NCBI GenBank assembly: GCA_001513145.1
Contig: LFSP01000043.1
Coordinates: 73,518-137,517, forward strand
Length of the DNA: 64,000 bases
Reading direction: 5' to 3'
DNA from: Clostridia bacterium DTU025
GTDB taxonomy: Bacteria > Bacillota > DTU025
Shown here: piece after piece, positions 40,586 through 49,719 of the stretch
How positions within the stretch are numbered: position 1 is the stretch's first letter
Layout of the letters: each line of letters opens with the position of its first letter
Translations under genes and position numbers: made by a program
The notes under the pieces: model-generated
What the model saw: only the letters and a program-made list of their open reading frames with translations
The model's database searches: none
What the model was told of the DNA's origin: nothing

Positions 40586-40987
40586 ATGGATGAAGGCAGG
40601 AAGATCAGAGTGCTCGTGGCCAAGCCCGGACTGGACGGGCATGACCGCGGGGCGAAGGTGATCGCCCGGGCGCTGAGGGACGCGGGCATGGAGGTAATAT
40701 ACACGGGTCTTAGGCAGACGCCTGAGCAGATCGTGGCAGCCGCCATCCAGGAGGACGTGGACGTGGTGGCCCTGTCGAGCCTTTCGGGTGCCCACGGCTA
40801 CCTGTTCCCGAAAGTGGCCAAGCTGCTGAAGGAGAGGGGCATCGACGACGTGCTGGTGATAGGCGGCGGGGTGATACCTGAAGACGACTTCCCCGAGCTG
40901 AAGGCCGCCGGCATCGCCGAGGTGTTTACGCCGGGCACGTCCACAGCCGAGGTCATAGACTACATCCGGGAGCATATAAAGAGGTAG
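40586..40987 (+). CDS. methylmalonyl-CoA mutase, cobalamin-binding subunit
   Basis: A 133-residue B12 domain with the base-off motif [16 protein letters not shown] (DxHxxG), [13 protein letters not shown] and GGGVIPEDD. It joins the large subunit to form the active mutase. It starts 24 bases downstream of the large subunit with GGAAGGGAGAGG upstream, and lies 6 bases before meaB. Confidence 0.95.
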   Translation: MDEGRKIRVLVAKPGLDGHDRGAKVIARALRDAGMEVIYTGLRQTPEQIVAAAIQEDVDVVALSSLSGAHGYLFPKVAKLLKERGIDDVLVIGGGVIPEDDFPELKAAGIAEVFTPGTSTAEVIDYIREHIKR

Positions 40988-40993
40988 CTGCTG

Positions 40994-41947
40994 ATGGCAC
41001 TTGAGGACATTGTGAGGCGCGCCCTCGCCCGCGAGGTGAGGGCGGTCTCACGGTTGATATCCATCATCGAAGACCGGCTTGAGGGGTTCGAGAGGGCGTA
41101 CGCAGAGATCTACCCGCACACCGGCCGGGCGCACATAATAGGGATCACGGGCCCGCCTGGGTCGGGAAAAAGCACGCTCGTGGATAAACTGGCCATGGAG
41201 TACCGCAAGAGGGGCCTCACCGTGGGCGTAGTGGCGGTTGACCCCACCAGCCCGTTCTCCGGCGGGGCGCTCCTGGGCGATCGGCTTCGGATGCAGCGGC
41301 ACGTGCTTGATGACGGCGTGTTCATCCGGAGCATGGGCACCAGGGGTAGGCTGGGAGGCCTTTCCCGGGCCACCAGCGGGGCCGTGGACGTGCTGGATGC
41401 CGCCGGCTACGACGTGGTGCTCATCGAGACCGTGGGGGTGGGGCAGTCGGAGGTGGAGATAGCTTCCCTCGCCGACACCGTGGTGCTCATCCAGGTGCCG
41501 GGGCTTGGCGACGACATCCAGGTGATAAAGGCCGGCATCATGGAGATCGGCGACCTGTTCGTCGTCAACAAGAAAGACAGGCCCGGTGTGGAGCGGGTGA
41601 TGGCCGAGATTCGCACTGCCCTCGAGCTCTCCGAGATGTCGTGTGTGGAAGGCTCATGGGTTCCGCCCATCCTGCTTACCATGGCCGAGACCGGCGAAGG
41701 GGTGGCGGAGGTGGTGGACGCCTGCGGCGAGCACCTCAAGCACCTGGGAGAAGAGGGATTGGCCGAACGCCGGTTGCGGCGGGCCAGAGCCGAGACTATG
41801 GAGATAGCGTCGCAGCGGATCTGGCAGGGCCTTTCAGAGCGTCCCGGCGCTTCGGAAGAGGCCCAGCGCTTGGCTGAAGCTGTGGCGGCGCGGAAGGCCG
41901 ACCCTTACTCGGCGGCGGCGGCCCTGTACAGGCTGCTGGTTCAGTGA
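40994..41947 (+). CDS. meaB: MeaB/ArgK-family GTPase chaperone of methylmalonyl-CoA mutase
   Basis: A 317-residue G3E GTPase with Walker [49 protein letters not shown] and [12 protein letters not shown]. It protects the mutase and controls loading of adenosylcobalamin. Position directly after the B12 subunit is the usual one. Confidence 0.95.
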   Translation: MALEDIVRRALAREVRAVSRLISIIEDRLEGFERAYAEIYPHTGRAHIIGITGPPGSGKSTLVDKLAMEYRKRGLTVGVVAVDPTSPFSGGALLGDRLRMQRHVLDDGVFIRSMGTRGRLGGLSRATSGAVDVLDAAGYDVVLIETVGVGQSEVEIASLADTVVLIQVPGLGDDIQVIKAGIMEIGDLFVVNKKDRPGVERVMAEIRTALELSEMSCVEGSWVPPILLTMAETGEGVAEVVDACGEHLKHLGEEGLAERRLRRARAETMEIASQRIWQGLSERPGASEEAQRLAEAVAARKADPYSAAAALYRLLVQ

Positions 41948-41966
41948 ACTAGGGAGGTATAGTAAG

Positions 41967-42371
41967 ATGATCACGAAGCTGGATCATATAGGCATCGCGG
42001 TGTCGAGCCTTGAGGAGGCATCGAAGACCTACCGCGATGTGCTTGGGCTGAAGGATCACGGGGTTGAGGTGGTTGAGGAGCAGAAGGTGAAGGTGGCGTT
42101 CTTCCCCGTGGGCGACACCGAGATCGAGCTCTTGGAGTCCACCGACCCTGAGGGGCCCATAGCCAAGTTCATCGAGAAGCGTGGCGAGGGCGTGCAGCAC
42201 CTTGCCTTCAGAGTGGACAACATCGAGGCCGCCCTGGATGAGATGCGGACGAAGGGCATCAGGCTGATCGACGAGAAACCCAGGTACGGAGCGGGCGGCG
42301 CGAGGATAGCGTTCCTGCATCCCAAGTCCACTGGAGGCGTGCTCATAGAGCTCTGTGAAAGGGAGGGATAA
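41967..42371 (+). CDS. mce: methylmalonyl-CoA epimerase
   Basis: A 134-residue glyoxalase-fold protein ([60 protein letters not shown]). It interconverts the (R) and (S) forms of methylmalonyl-CoA. The mutase uses the R form; the Na+-pumping decarboxylase encoded opposite uses the S form. GGAGG is upstream of the ATG. Confidence 0.94.
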   Translation: MITKLDHIGIAVSSLEEASKTYRDVLGLKDHGVEVVEEQKVKVAFFPVGDTEIELLESTDPEGPIAKFIEKRGEGVQHLAFRVDNIEAALDEMRTKGIRLIDEKPRYGAGGARIAFLHPKSTGGVLIELCEREG

Positions 42372-42375
42372 CCCA

Positions 42376-43110
42376 ATGGCGGCGATCCGCAAGAGACTGG
42401 CGGTGGCCATGGCCCTGGCAGTTATGGCCGTGGCGCTGGTGGCGCCTGTTGCCTCCGCAGCTCCGGGCTCCATCAATTCGCTTGGTTGGGCGTTCTTCAA
42501 GGATGAGGAATTTGAAGATGCCCTGGCTGACAACGGTTACGAGCCCATGAAGGGCATGTTCCTGATGGGCGGCACTTTCCTCATGCCGGTATCGGACGAG
42601 TGGTCGGTGGGATTCGGGTATGCCGGCACCTGCGGGTGGAGCAAGTCAGAGGAACGCAGCGCATACCTGGAGACCGGTTACTTCGGTGTTGCGGCGGAAT
42701 ACGGCTTCCGGCTGGGCGACAAGACCACGATAGGTCTGGGAGGCGTGGCTGGACTGGGAGTTGCCAATCTCCGAACGAAACAGGGTATACTTGGAGGCTT
42801 CGAGGATCCGGTCGGAGGCGAGGGTGACAATCTGTTGGACGCCGCCAACGCCGCACAGGCTTGGAGGCCGTATCTGGTGGCGCAACCCACAGCCACGATC
42901 ACCTTCTCAGCGTCCCCCCTGGTGGATGTGAGCATCTCGGGCGGCTACATACTGATGTGGAGCCCCATCGGATGGGTGGACGGATGGGCCTTCAAGGAGC
43001 ATTTCGAGGGCCCCCTGAAGACCATGGCCATGCCTTTCGTACAGCTCGGCGTGGCGTTCAGCTTCGCATCCGCTGGCGGCACGGAAGTGTGGATTGAGGA
43101 GCAGCCGTAA
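42376..43110 (+). CDS. secreted beta-barrel-like protein
   Basis: About 244 residues. A clear signal peptide (KRLAVAMALAVMAVALVAPVASA) is followed by alternating strand-like stretches rich in Gly and aromatics: WSVGFGYAGTCGW, YFGVAAEYGFRLGDKTTIGLGG, ISGGYILMW, PFVQLGVAFSFA. This resembles small outer-membrane beta-barrels, which would imply a two-membrane (diderm) cell. It sits 4 bases after the epimerase gene in the mutase operon. I cannot name a family; an extracellular beta protein of a one-membrane cell is the alternative. Confidence 0.6.
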   Translation: MAAIRKRLAVAMALAVMAVALVAPVASAAPGSINSLGWAFFKDEEFEDALADNGYEPMKGMFLMGGTFLMPVSDEWSVGFGYAGTCGWSKSEERSAYLETGYFGVAAEYGFRLGDKTTIGLGGVAGLGVANLRTKQGILGGFEDPVGGEGDNLLDAANAAQAWRPYLVAQPTATITFSASPLVDVSISGGYILMWSPIGWVDGWAFKEHFEGPLKTMAMPFVQLGVAFSFASAGGTEVWIEEQP

Positions 43111-43176
43111 CTGCTATCTGGGGGAGGGACGGAGGAACGGACGGCGTCCGAAGTCCCTGAGAAGCGCAACGCGAAA

Positions 43177-43206
43177 CACCCCGGCTCGCCGACGCGGGCC
43201 GGGGTG
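43177..43206. terminator. bidirectional terminator between mutase and decarboxylase operons
   Basis: A 9-bp perfect stem CACCCCGGC / GCCGGGGTG with a 12-base loop. It is preceded by GAAA and followed by TGTTGTTGG, and lies between two convergent operons. Confidence 0.7.
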
Positions 43207-43247
43207 CTGTTGTTGGCGAAAGTTGGCCGCGGGACGCGAAGTGCACC

Positions 43248-44381
43248 CTAACCGCCGAACTTCGATAGCATCACACCTGCCGCAATAGCCGACCCGATGA
43301 CGCCCGCTACGTTGGGGCCCATCGCGTGCATCAGCAGATAGTTGCCGGGCTTCTCTTCCTGGGCCACCACCTGAACCACCCTAGCCGCCATCGGCACCGC
43401 GGATACGCCGGCTGAACCGATGAGAGGGTTCACCTTGCCCTTGGTGAGCCAGCACATGAGGTTACCCAAGAGGACCCCGCCAGCGGTGCCACCTGCAAAG
43501 GCCACGAGGCCCAGCACGATGATACCTATGGTCTGCCACGTGAGGAACCTCTCCGCGCTGGCTGTTGCACCTACGGTTGTACCGAGGAAGATGGTGATGA
43601 TGTTGATGAGCTCATTCTGGGCCGTCTTCGACAGCCTGTCCACCACGCCGGCTTCGCGGAGTAGGTTGCCCAGCATCAGCGCGCCTACGAGCGCTGCGGC
43701 CGAAGGAAGGAGAAGCCCCACGAACACCGTGCAGATGATGGGGAAGAGCACCTTCTCCAGCTTCGACACCGGCCTGAGCTGTTCCATCTTGATCTGCCTG
43801 TCGGCCTTCCGCGTAAGCGCCCTCATTATGGGCGGCTGGATTATCGGCACGAGGGCCATGTACGAGTACGCTGCGATGGCGATCGGACCCAGGAGTTCAG
43901 GCGCCAGCCTGCTGGTGACGTAGATGGCGGTGGGGCCGTCGGCGCCGCCGATTATCCCTATCGAACCCGCCTGCGCCGGCGTATAGCCGAGAAGCAGCGC
44001 TCCCATGAAGGTGATGAATATCCCAAACTGCGCCGCTGCGCCCAGGAGCAGGGTGGAGGGGTTGGCGATCAACGGACCGAAGTCGGTCATGGCTCCGACC
44101 CCCAGAAAGATGAGGGGAGGATATATGCCCAGCTTGACCCCTTGATAGAGGTAGTAGAGCAAGCCTCCTACTATCCCGTCCTTTGGGCCGTCCATCAGCC
44201 CTGCCAGGGGTAAGTTCGCCAGCAGCATCCCGAAAGCTATGGGCAGAAGCAGCAAAGGTTCGAACCCTCTGACTATAGCGAGATATATCAGCACGCACGA
44301 GATCCCCATCATGACCAGGTGCTGCCAAGTCATTGAGGCGAATCCCGTGGTCTGGATCAGGTCAGCAAGAGCTTCCAGCAC
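43248..44381 (-). CDS. mmdB: sodium-pumping methylmalonyl-CoA decarboxylase beta subunit
   Basis: About 377 residues, highly hydrophobic. Typical segments of the OadB/MmdB/GcdB family: [43 protein letters not shown] and [19 protein letters not shown]. It releases CO2 from carboxybiotin and couples this to Na+ export. The track start is a GTG directly abutting AGAGGA; the GTG at 44381 is better spaced. Last gene of the mmdA-mmdD-mmdC-mmdB operon. Confidence 0.92.
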   Translation of the reverse strand: MLEALADLIQTTGFASMTWQHLVMMGISCVLIYLAIVRGFEPLLLLPIAFGMLLANLPLAGLMDGPKDGIVGGLLYYLYQGVKLGIYPPLIFLGVGAMTDFGPLIANPSTLLLGAAAQFGIFITFMGALLLGYTPAQAGSIGIIGGADGPTAIYVTSRLAPELLGPIAIAAYSYMALVPIIQPPIMRALTRKADRQIKMEQLRPVSKLEKVLFPIICTVFVGLLLPSAAALVGALMLGNLLREAGVVDRLSKTAQNELINIITIFLGTTVGATASAERFLTWQTIGIIVLGLVAFAGGTAGGVLLGNLMCWLTKGKVNPLIGSAGVSAVPMAARVVQVVAQEEKPGNYLLMHAMGPNVAGVIGSAIAAGVMLSKFGG

Positions 44382-44402
44382 ACCTGGCACTCCTCTCTTG
44401 GC

Positions 44403-44861
44403 TTAAGCCGGGTCGATGGTGACTAGCAGGTCTCCAGTGTTCACAGAAGTGCCCTTGGAGACTGCTACCTCCTTCACTAGCCCAGACATGCCCGCAAAGA
44501 TCTCGTTTTCCATCTTCATGGCCTCAAGCAGCATGACGACGGTGCGGGGCTCGACTTTGTCACCGGGTTTGACCTTGACATCTATGATGGTGCCGGGCAT
44601 GGGCGCCGTGACGGCGTTCCCACCGGCTGAGCCTGCCGCTGGCTTCGGTGCGGGTGCTGCGGGTTTGGCTGCCGCGGGGCTTGCGGCTGGGGCTGCAGCT
44701 GGGGCCGGGGCCGGGGCTGCTGCGGCAGCGGGAACTGGGGCCGGGGCCGGAGCCTGGGCGGGAGCTGCAGGTTGCGAAAGGATGGTCGTAGGTGTGGATC
44801 CGATCTCTTCGACCTCTACCTCATAGACGTTCCCGTTAACGACCACGCGAAACTTCCTCAC
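44403..44861 (-). CDS. mmdC: biotin carrier subunit of the decarboxylase
   Basis: A 152-residue biotin carrier. The biotinyl lysine is in LLEAMKMENEI. A long Ala/Pro hinge (about residues 32-75) links the N-terminal segment to the biotinyl domain, as in decarboxylase gamma/carrier subunits. GTG start with GGAGGA 9 bases upstream. It would be biotinylated by BirA. Confidence 0.93.
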   Translation of the reverse strand: MRKFRVVVNGNVYEVEVEEIGSTPTTILSQPAAPAQAPAPAPVPAAAAAPAPAPAAAPAASPAAAKPAAPAPKPAAGSAGGNAVTAPMPGTIIDVKVKPGDKVEPRTVVMLLEAMKMENEIFAGMSGLVKEVAVSKGTSVNTGDLLVTIDPA

Positions 44862-44939
44862 TTGAACAGTCCTCCTCCGAATGCGTATGAGCCGGTATAT
44901 CCGGCATATCCGGTATATTGTTTATGGCTTCGAGTTCGG

Positions 44940-45395
44940 TCACATGCCGCGGCTCTTGCCGGCTATGACTTCCTGCCTGGCTGTCATCAGTTCGTATCTG
45001 CCGGCAAGTCCCCATAGGTTCGGCAAAGCTGTTGAGGCTGGGCTGACCTTGCGGACCGCGCCGATGGAAGCGCCCCGTGCGCCTTCCGAAGCGAGCAGGG
45101 CCAGCACCGCCCCGATGGCGGCCACTTCCTCATCGGTTCGTGCGCCAGACGCCGCCGCCATCGCCGCAGCTGCGGCGGCAGCTACAGCTTCCTCAGCGTT
45201 CGCCTGCGGGGCGGCCTGACGGGCTTCGACTCGAGGAGCGGCGGCACCGCCTTCACTTGGGGAAGATTCCCTGCGTGCGGTGACGGTCGCCATGGCCCTT
45301 ATGATGAACTGAAGCGCAGCCAGCCCCACGAACGTGACCAGCATGCCCACCAGCAGAGTCTGTATTCCAACGTATAGACTTCCACCTAGAGTCAT
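44940..45395 (-). CDS. mmdD: small membrane subunit of the decarboxylase (OadG-like)
   Basis: A 151-residue protein with one N-terminal membrane helix (IQTLLVGMLVTFVGLAALQFII) followed by an Ala/Glu-rich cytoplasmic part, the layout of OadG/MmdD subunits that hold the complex together. The stretch VAAIGAVLALLASEGA resembles the conserved helical segment of the family. It lies between mmdA and mmdC. Confidence 0.85.
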   Translation of the reverse strand: MTLGGSLYVGIQTLLVGMLVTFVGLAALQFIIRAMATVTARRESSPSEGGAAAPRVEARQAAPQANAEEAVAAAAAAAMAAASGARTDEEVAAIGAVLALLASEGARGASIGAVRKVSPASTALPNLWGLAGRYELMTARQEVIAGKSRGM

Positions 45396-45411
45396 CGCGC
45401 TACCCCCATCG

Positions 45412-46956
45412 TCACACCGGGATGTTCCCGTGCTTCTTGGCCGGACGCGCCTCTCGCTTCGAGGCCAGCATGTCCAGGGCTTCCGCGATCCTGGCCCTGG
45501 TTTCGGCGGGGTCTATGACGTCGTCGATGAAGCCGCGGGCTGCCGCAACATAGGGGTTGGCGAACTTGTCGCGGTATTCCTGAATCTTCTCGCGCCTTGC
45601 GGCGGCGGGATCCGACGCCTCCTGGATCTCCTTGCGGAAGATGATGTTCGCCGCCCCGTCAGGTCCCATCACCGCGATCTCGGCGTTCGGCCATGCGAAC
45701 ACCGTGTCGGCTCCAAGGTCGCGCGAGCACATGGCCAGGTAGGCTCCACCGTAGGCCTTGCGCACTATGACGGTGACCTTGGGCACAGTCGCCTCGGAGT
45801 AGGCGTACAGCATCTTCGCGCCGTGACGGATGATGCCGCCGGTCTCCTGGTTGACGCCAGGCAGGAACCCGGGCACGTCCACCAGGTTAAGCACGGGCAC
45901 GTTGAAGGCGTCGCAGAACCTGATGAACCTGGCGGCTTTGTCGGAGGCGTTGATGTCGAGGCAACCTGCGGCTACTCCGGGCTGGTTGGCGATGATGCCT
46001 ATGGTCTTGCCCTCTATGCGACCAAAGCCTACGATGATGTTCATCGCGTAGTGGGCGTGTACCTCTAAGAAGTCAGCGTTGTCAACGATCCTTGCGATGA
46101 CATCGTGCATGTCGTAGGCCCGGTTAGGTTCCGATGGGACGACACTGCGCAACGCTTCGTCGATGATGCGGGGGGCGTTGTAGTCGATGGCAGGTGGATC
46201 CGACAGGTTGTTCGACGGCAGGAGCGACACGAGCTTCCGGATGGCTGCGAGGCACTGCTCCTCGGTGTCGTACATGAAGTGCGCCACGCCGCTTACACGG
46301 TTGTGGGTGGCCGCTCCCCCTAGATCCTCAGCCGACACCTCTTCGCCGGTGACTGCCTTGATCACCTGCGGCCCGGTGATGAACATGTTGGCGCCCTGCA
46401 CCATGAAGACGAAGTCGGTCAGCGCAGGCGAGTAGACGGCGCCACCTGCACACGGCCCCATTATCACGGAGATCTGGGGTATTACGCCCGATGCGATGGT
46501 GTTCCGGTAGAATATCTGCCCGTAGCCTGACAGGGCGTCCACGCCCTCCTGGATGCGAGCTCCACCGGAGTCATTGATGCCGATGAGCGGGGCTCCTACC
46601 TTCACCGCGAGATCCATGACCTTGCAGATCTTCTTGGCGTGCATCTCGCCTAAGGATCCGCCCATCACCGTGAAATCCTGTGCGAACACGAACACTTTCC
46701 GTCCATCGATGTTGCCGTAACCGGTCACAACGCCTTCGTCTGGAAGCTCCCTGTCTGCCATGCCGAAGTCGTGGCACCGATGCTCAACGAACGCATCGAG
46801 CTCGGTGAAGGTACCGGGATCCAGCAGCTTCTCCAGCCGTTCGCGGGCGGTCATCTTGCCCTGCGAGTGCTGTTTCTCGATGGCCTTTGGGCCGCCTCCC
46901 TGTAATACTTTCTGCCTGCGGGCCGAGAGATCAGCTAGAACGTCGGTTTCGCCCAC
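45412..46956 (-). CDS. mmdA: methylmalonyl-CoA decarboxylase alpha subunit (carboxyltransferase)
   Basis: About 514 residues of the carboxyltransferase family: GKMTARERLEKLLDPGTF, FAQDFTVMGGSLGEMHAKKI, GGARIQEGVDALSGYG, GPCAGGAVYSPALTDFVFMV, QPGVAAGCLDINASDKAARF and RKAYGGAYLAMCS. It moves the carboxyl group from methylmalonyl-CoA to biotin. The family also includes propionyl-CoA carboxylase beta; the three Na+-pump genes behind it decide for the decarboxylase. ATG 46962 is only two bases from GAGGTG, so GTG 46956 is preferred. Confidence 0.93.
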   Translation of the reverse strand: MGETDVLADLSARRQKVLQGGGPKAIEKQHSQGKMTARERLEKLLDPGTFTELDAFVEHRCHDFGMADRELPDEGVVTGYGNIDGRKVFVFAQDFTVMGGSLGEMHAKKICKVMDLAVKVGAPLIGINDSGGARIQEGVDALSGYGQIFYRNTIASGVIPQISVIMGPCAGGAVYSPALTDFVFMVQGANMFITGPQVIKAVTGEEVSAEDLGGAATHNRVSGVAHFMYDTEEQCLAAIRKLVSLLPSNNLSDPPAIDYNAPRIIDEALRSVVPSEPNRAYDMHDVIARIVDNADFLEVHAHYAMNIIVGFGRIEGKTIGIIANQPGVAAGCLDINASDKAARFIRFCDAFNVPVLNLVDVPGFLPGVNQETGGIIRHGAKMLYAYSEATVPKVTVIVRKAYGGAYLAMCSRDLGADTVFAWPNAEIAVMGPDGAANIIFRKEIQEASDPAAARREKIQEYRDKFANPYVAAARGFIDDVIDPAETRARIAEALDMLASKREARPAKKHGNIPV

Positions 46957-47077
46957 ACACATTCACCTCGCATGCATTGTCCTGTCAGGCGTATGCGGGA
47001 CAGTGCACCTGTCAACGCCTGCCTGCGGCATGACCAGATCGCCACCAGCACCATGGTGCCGATTGCATACCGACCCT

Positions 47078-47106
47078 ATTATACACTTGATTCGCGAGGT
47101 AGGCCA
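47078..47106 (-). promoter_or_regulatory. possible promoter of the mmd operon
   Basis: A perfect minus-strand TATAAT (47083-47078) lies about 120 bases upstream of mmdA. The -35 position (TGGCCT) is weak. This is the only AT-rich spot in the 200-base gap to gntP. Confidence 0.35.
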
Positions 47107-47162
47107 GAAAAGGCAGCGAAGTCCCGAGTACAGTCGCCCAAAGCCCACAGCCCAAGGCAAGA

Positions 47163-48542
47163 CTACAACAAAATGGCAGCCAAGGCCGATATCAAAGCGA
47201 TGCTTACGATGCCCGTGATGAGCGTGCCTATGGTCTGGAGCCGGTAGGCGATGCTTACGCCCATCTCAGAGAACTGGCTTACCACCCAGAAATAGGAATC
47301 GTTTGCATGGCTCACCACCATGGATCCGGCGCCGATGGCCACGGTGGCCAGGGCCCTTCCTGCGGTGGAGTCAAGCCCCAGGCCCGCCAGGAGGGGAGCG
47401 ACGATGGCCGAGGTGGTTATCAGCGCCACCGTGGACGAACCCTGGGCGGTCTTGATGGCGGCCGCCACTATGAAGGGCAGAAAGATCCCCAAGCGGTACT
47501 GGGCCAGCGTCGCTCCCAGGTAGTCAGCTATCCCAGTGGCCTTCAACACGGCCCCCAGGGAGCCACCGGCGGCGGTAATCACCAGGATCACTGCGGACTG
47601 CGTTATGCCTTCAGCGACCCAATCTCCGTATACTTCGGCGTTGACTTCGGGAGCTAGCCTCATCGCGAAGAAGACCCCCAGGAGCAGCGCGAAGATGGGG
47701 TGGCCCGCGAACACCAGCACGTTCCGGAGCGGCCCTGTGCCGAATGGCGCCGTTTCGAACATCGCCACAGACCTGAGGGCTATCAGTAGTATCGGCGCCA
47801 CCAGAGGCAGGAAGGAGCCGAAGGTGCTGGGCAGCCTGCCGAACCTGGACATGAGCTCTTCGTACGTCACGACGTTGGCCGGCCTGATATCGAACCTCGA
47901 TCCAGCCCTCATGGCGTAAATCCAGCCGGCAAGTGTCGCGGGTAGCGACACGATGAGCCCCATCAGGATCACCATGCCCAGGTCGGCGCCGAGGTTGCCG
48001 GCTGCTGCGATGGGGCCGGGGGTGGGTGGAACCATGGTATGGGTGGCGTAAAGCCCCATGGAGAGCGCCGTGCCCATCACCCCCAGCGATATCCCTGAAG
48101 ACTGGGCCAGCGCCTTGTTCAGTGGCGACAGGATCACGAAGCCCGAGTCGCAGAAGACAGGTATAGACACTATGTAACCTGCAAGGCTCATGGCCAACGG
48201 AGCCCTGTTCCTGCCCACCAGACTCAGCATGGTACGGGCCAGAACGAGTGCGCCGCCGGTCTTCTCAAGTATGGTGCCGATGATGGTGCCTGCCACGATC
48301 ACTATCCCGATGCTGGTGAGCGTTGAGCCGAACCCCGACGCTATGACGTCTAGCAGTCCCGGCACGGCGTTGCCCTGAGCGTCCACACTGGGAATGGGCG
48401 GAGGGGTTCGCGCGAGCAACCCCACGAACAGGGCGGCCAGTAGCAACACGAGGAAGGCGTTCATCCGGACCTTTCCGGTCATGTAGACGATGAACGCTAT
48501 GGCAGCAACCAGCAGAACCAGGAGAAATGGGCCTGAGGCCAT
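47163..48542 (-). CDS. GntP-family permease (gluconate or related hydroxyacid:H+ symporter)
   Basis: About 459 residues with 12-14 hydrophobic segments. Family features: MNAFLVLLLAALFVGL, IPVFCDSGFVILSPL, THTMVPPTPGPIAAAGNLGADLG and AIKTAQGSSTVALITTSAIVAPLL. The track ORF has about 109 extra residues; ATG 48542 has GGGAGGG upstream and begins the first membrane segment. Substrate could be gluconate, glycerate or a short hydroxyacid. No sugar-acid kinase is adjacent. Confidence 0.88.
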   Translation of the reverse strand: MASGPFLLVLLVAAIAFIVYMTGKVRMNAFLVLLLAALFVGLLARTPPPIPSVDAQGNAVPGLLDVIASGFGSTLTSIGIVIVAGTIIGTILEKTGGALVLARTMLSLVGRNRAPLAMSLAGYIVSIPVFCDSGFVILSPLNKALAQSSGISLGVMGTALSMGLYATHTMVPPTPGPIAAAGNLGADLGMVILMGLIVSLPATLAGWIYAMRAGSRFDIRPANVVTYEELMSRFGRLPSTFGSFLPLVAPILLIALRSVAMFETAPFGTGPLRNVLVFAGHPIFALLLGVFFAMRLAPEVNAEVYGDWVAEGITQSAVILVITAAGGSLGAVLKATGIADYLGATLAQYRLGIFLPFIVAAAIKTAQGSSTVALITTSAIVAPLLAGLGLDSTAGRALATVAIGAGSMVVSHANDSYFWVVSQFSEMGVSIAYRLQTIGTLITGIVSIALISALAAILL

Positions 48543-48678
48543 CGTTTGACCCTCCCATGCAAGGCATATTCTGAGTGGCGCAAGCAGGAACGGTGAGCCC
48601 ACTCTAGTATTGAATGTATTATTCCCATTTCGGCACGTAAGCGGACTTACGGCTGCATGTTTGAGGAGGACCGGCGGC

Positions 48679-49719
48679 ATGACCAGGATAGAGCTGAGGA
48701 GCGATACGTTCACTCTGCCCACCGAAGAGATGCGCAGAGCCATGTACGAGGCTGAGGTCGGAGACGACGTGTGGGGCGAGGATCCCACCGTGGCCCGACT
48801 GGAGGCTCTGGCCGCCACGATCATCGGCAAGGAGGCGGCCCTTTTCGTTCCTTCCGGTACCATGGGCAACCTCCTGGCGGTGATGACGCACTGCCACAGG
48901 GGCGACGAAGTGGTGATGGAGTCGGAATGTCACATCTACTATTACGAGGCCGGCGGGATGTCGGCGGTGGCGGGCGTCATCCCGCGTCTGGTGAAGGGCA
49001 AGAACGGCGTGCTTGATCCCGACGACGTGCGTCGGGCCATACGTGAGCCCAACATCCACTACGCTCCGCCGACGCTGCTCACCCTAGAGAACACCCACAA
49101 CAGGGGAGGAGGAACCGTCACCGACCTTGGGACCATGGCGGCCCTTGCCTCGGTCGCCCGCGAGCGTGGGATGAAGGTGCACATGGACGGCGCAAGGGTG
49201 TTCCACGCCGCGCATTACCTGAAGGTGCCGGTCACGCAGATCACCAAGCACGTGGATTCGGTGATGTTCTGCCTGTCCAAGGGGCTTTCGGCGCCGGTCG
49301 GCTCGATGCTGGCGGGCGATGCCGAGTTCGTGGAGCGGGCGCGACGGAACAGGAAGATGCTGGGCGGCGGGATGAGACAGGCCGGAGTGCTGGCCGCTGC
49401 CGGCATAGTGGCGCTGGAAAAAATGGTGGACCGCCTCGTGGAGGACCACGCCACGGCGAGGTGCCTGGCGGAGGGGCTGAGCCAGATCGATGGCGTTGCG
49501 GTGGACATGGACACTGTACAGACCAACATAGTGAGCTTCGACATCGCCGGGCTGGGCATGACCGCATCGGAGTTCGCCAGGGCCATGGCGGAGAGGGGCG
49601 TGATGTTCAGCACCAGGCCGCCCTACGGGATCAGAGCGGTCACCCACCGACACGTGACCATGGCAGACATCCACCGGGCGCTGGAGGCTGTCAGGGAGTT
49701 GGCGGCTCAACCCAGGTAG
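48679..49719 (+). CDS. ltaE: low-specificity L-threonine aldolase
   Basis: About 346 residues, PLP-dependent. Motifs: ELRSDTFTLPTEEMRRAM, GDDVWGEDPTV, LENTHNRGGGTV, HMDGARVFHAA and FCLSKGLSAPVGS containing the PLP lysine. It cleaves threonine to glycine and acetaldehyde; the glycine could feed the GcvTHP system at 7-11 kb. ATG 48679 has GAGGAGG upstream; the track start at 48610 has none. Its 3' end overlaps the convergent hydrolase by 29 bases. Confidence 0.93.
   Translation: MTRIELRSDTFTLPTEEMRRAMYEAEVGDDVWGEDPTVARLEALAATIIGKEAALFVPSGTMGNLLAVMTHCHRGDEVVMESECHIYYYEAGGMSAVAGVIPRLVKGKNGVLDPDDVRRAIREPNIHYAPPTLLTLENTHNRGGGTVTDLGTMAALASVARERGMKVHMDGARVFHAAHYLKVPVTQITKHVDSVMFCLSKGLSAPVGSMLAGDAEFVERARRNRKMLGGGMRQAGVLAAAGIVALEKMVDRLVEDHATARCLAEGLSQIDGVAVDMDTVQTNIVSFDIAGLGMTASEFARAMAERGVMFSTRPPYGIRAVTHRHVTMADIHRALEAVRELAAQPR

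Noticed and set aside
38270-40975. 901-residue minus-strand ORF opposite copZ and the mutase genes
   Set aside because: It runs antisense to strongly recognised genes, has low-complexity His/Arg/Pro/Leu composition and no motif. Long antisense ORFs are expected at this GC content.
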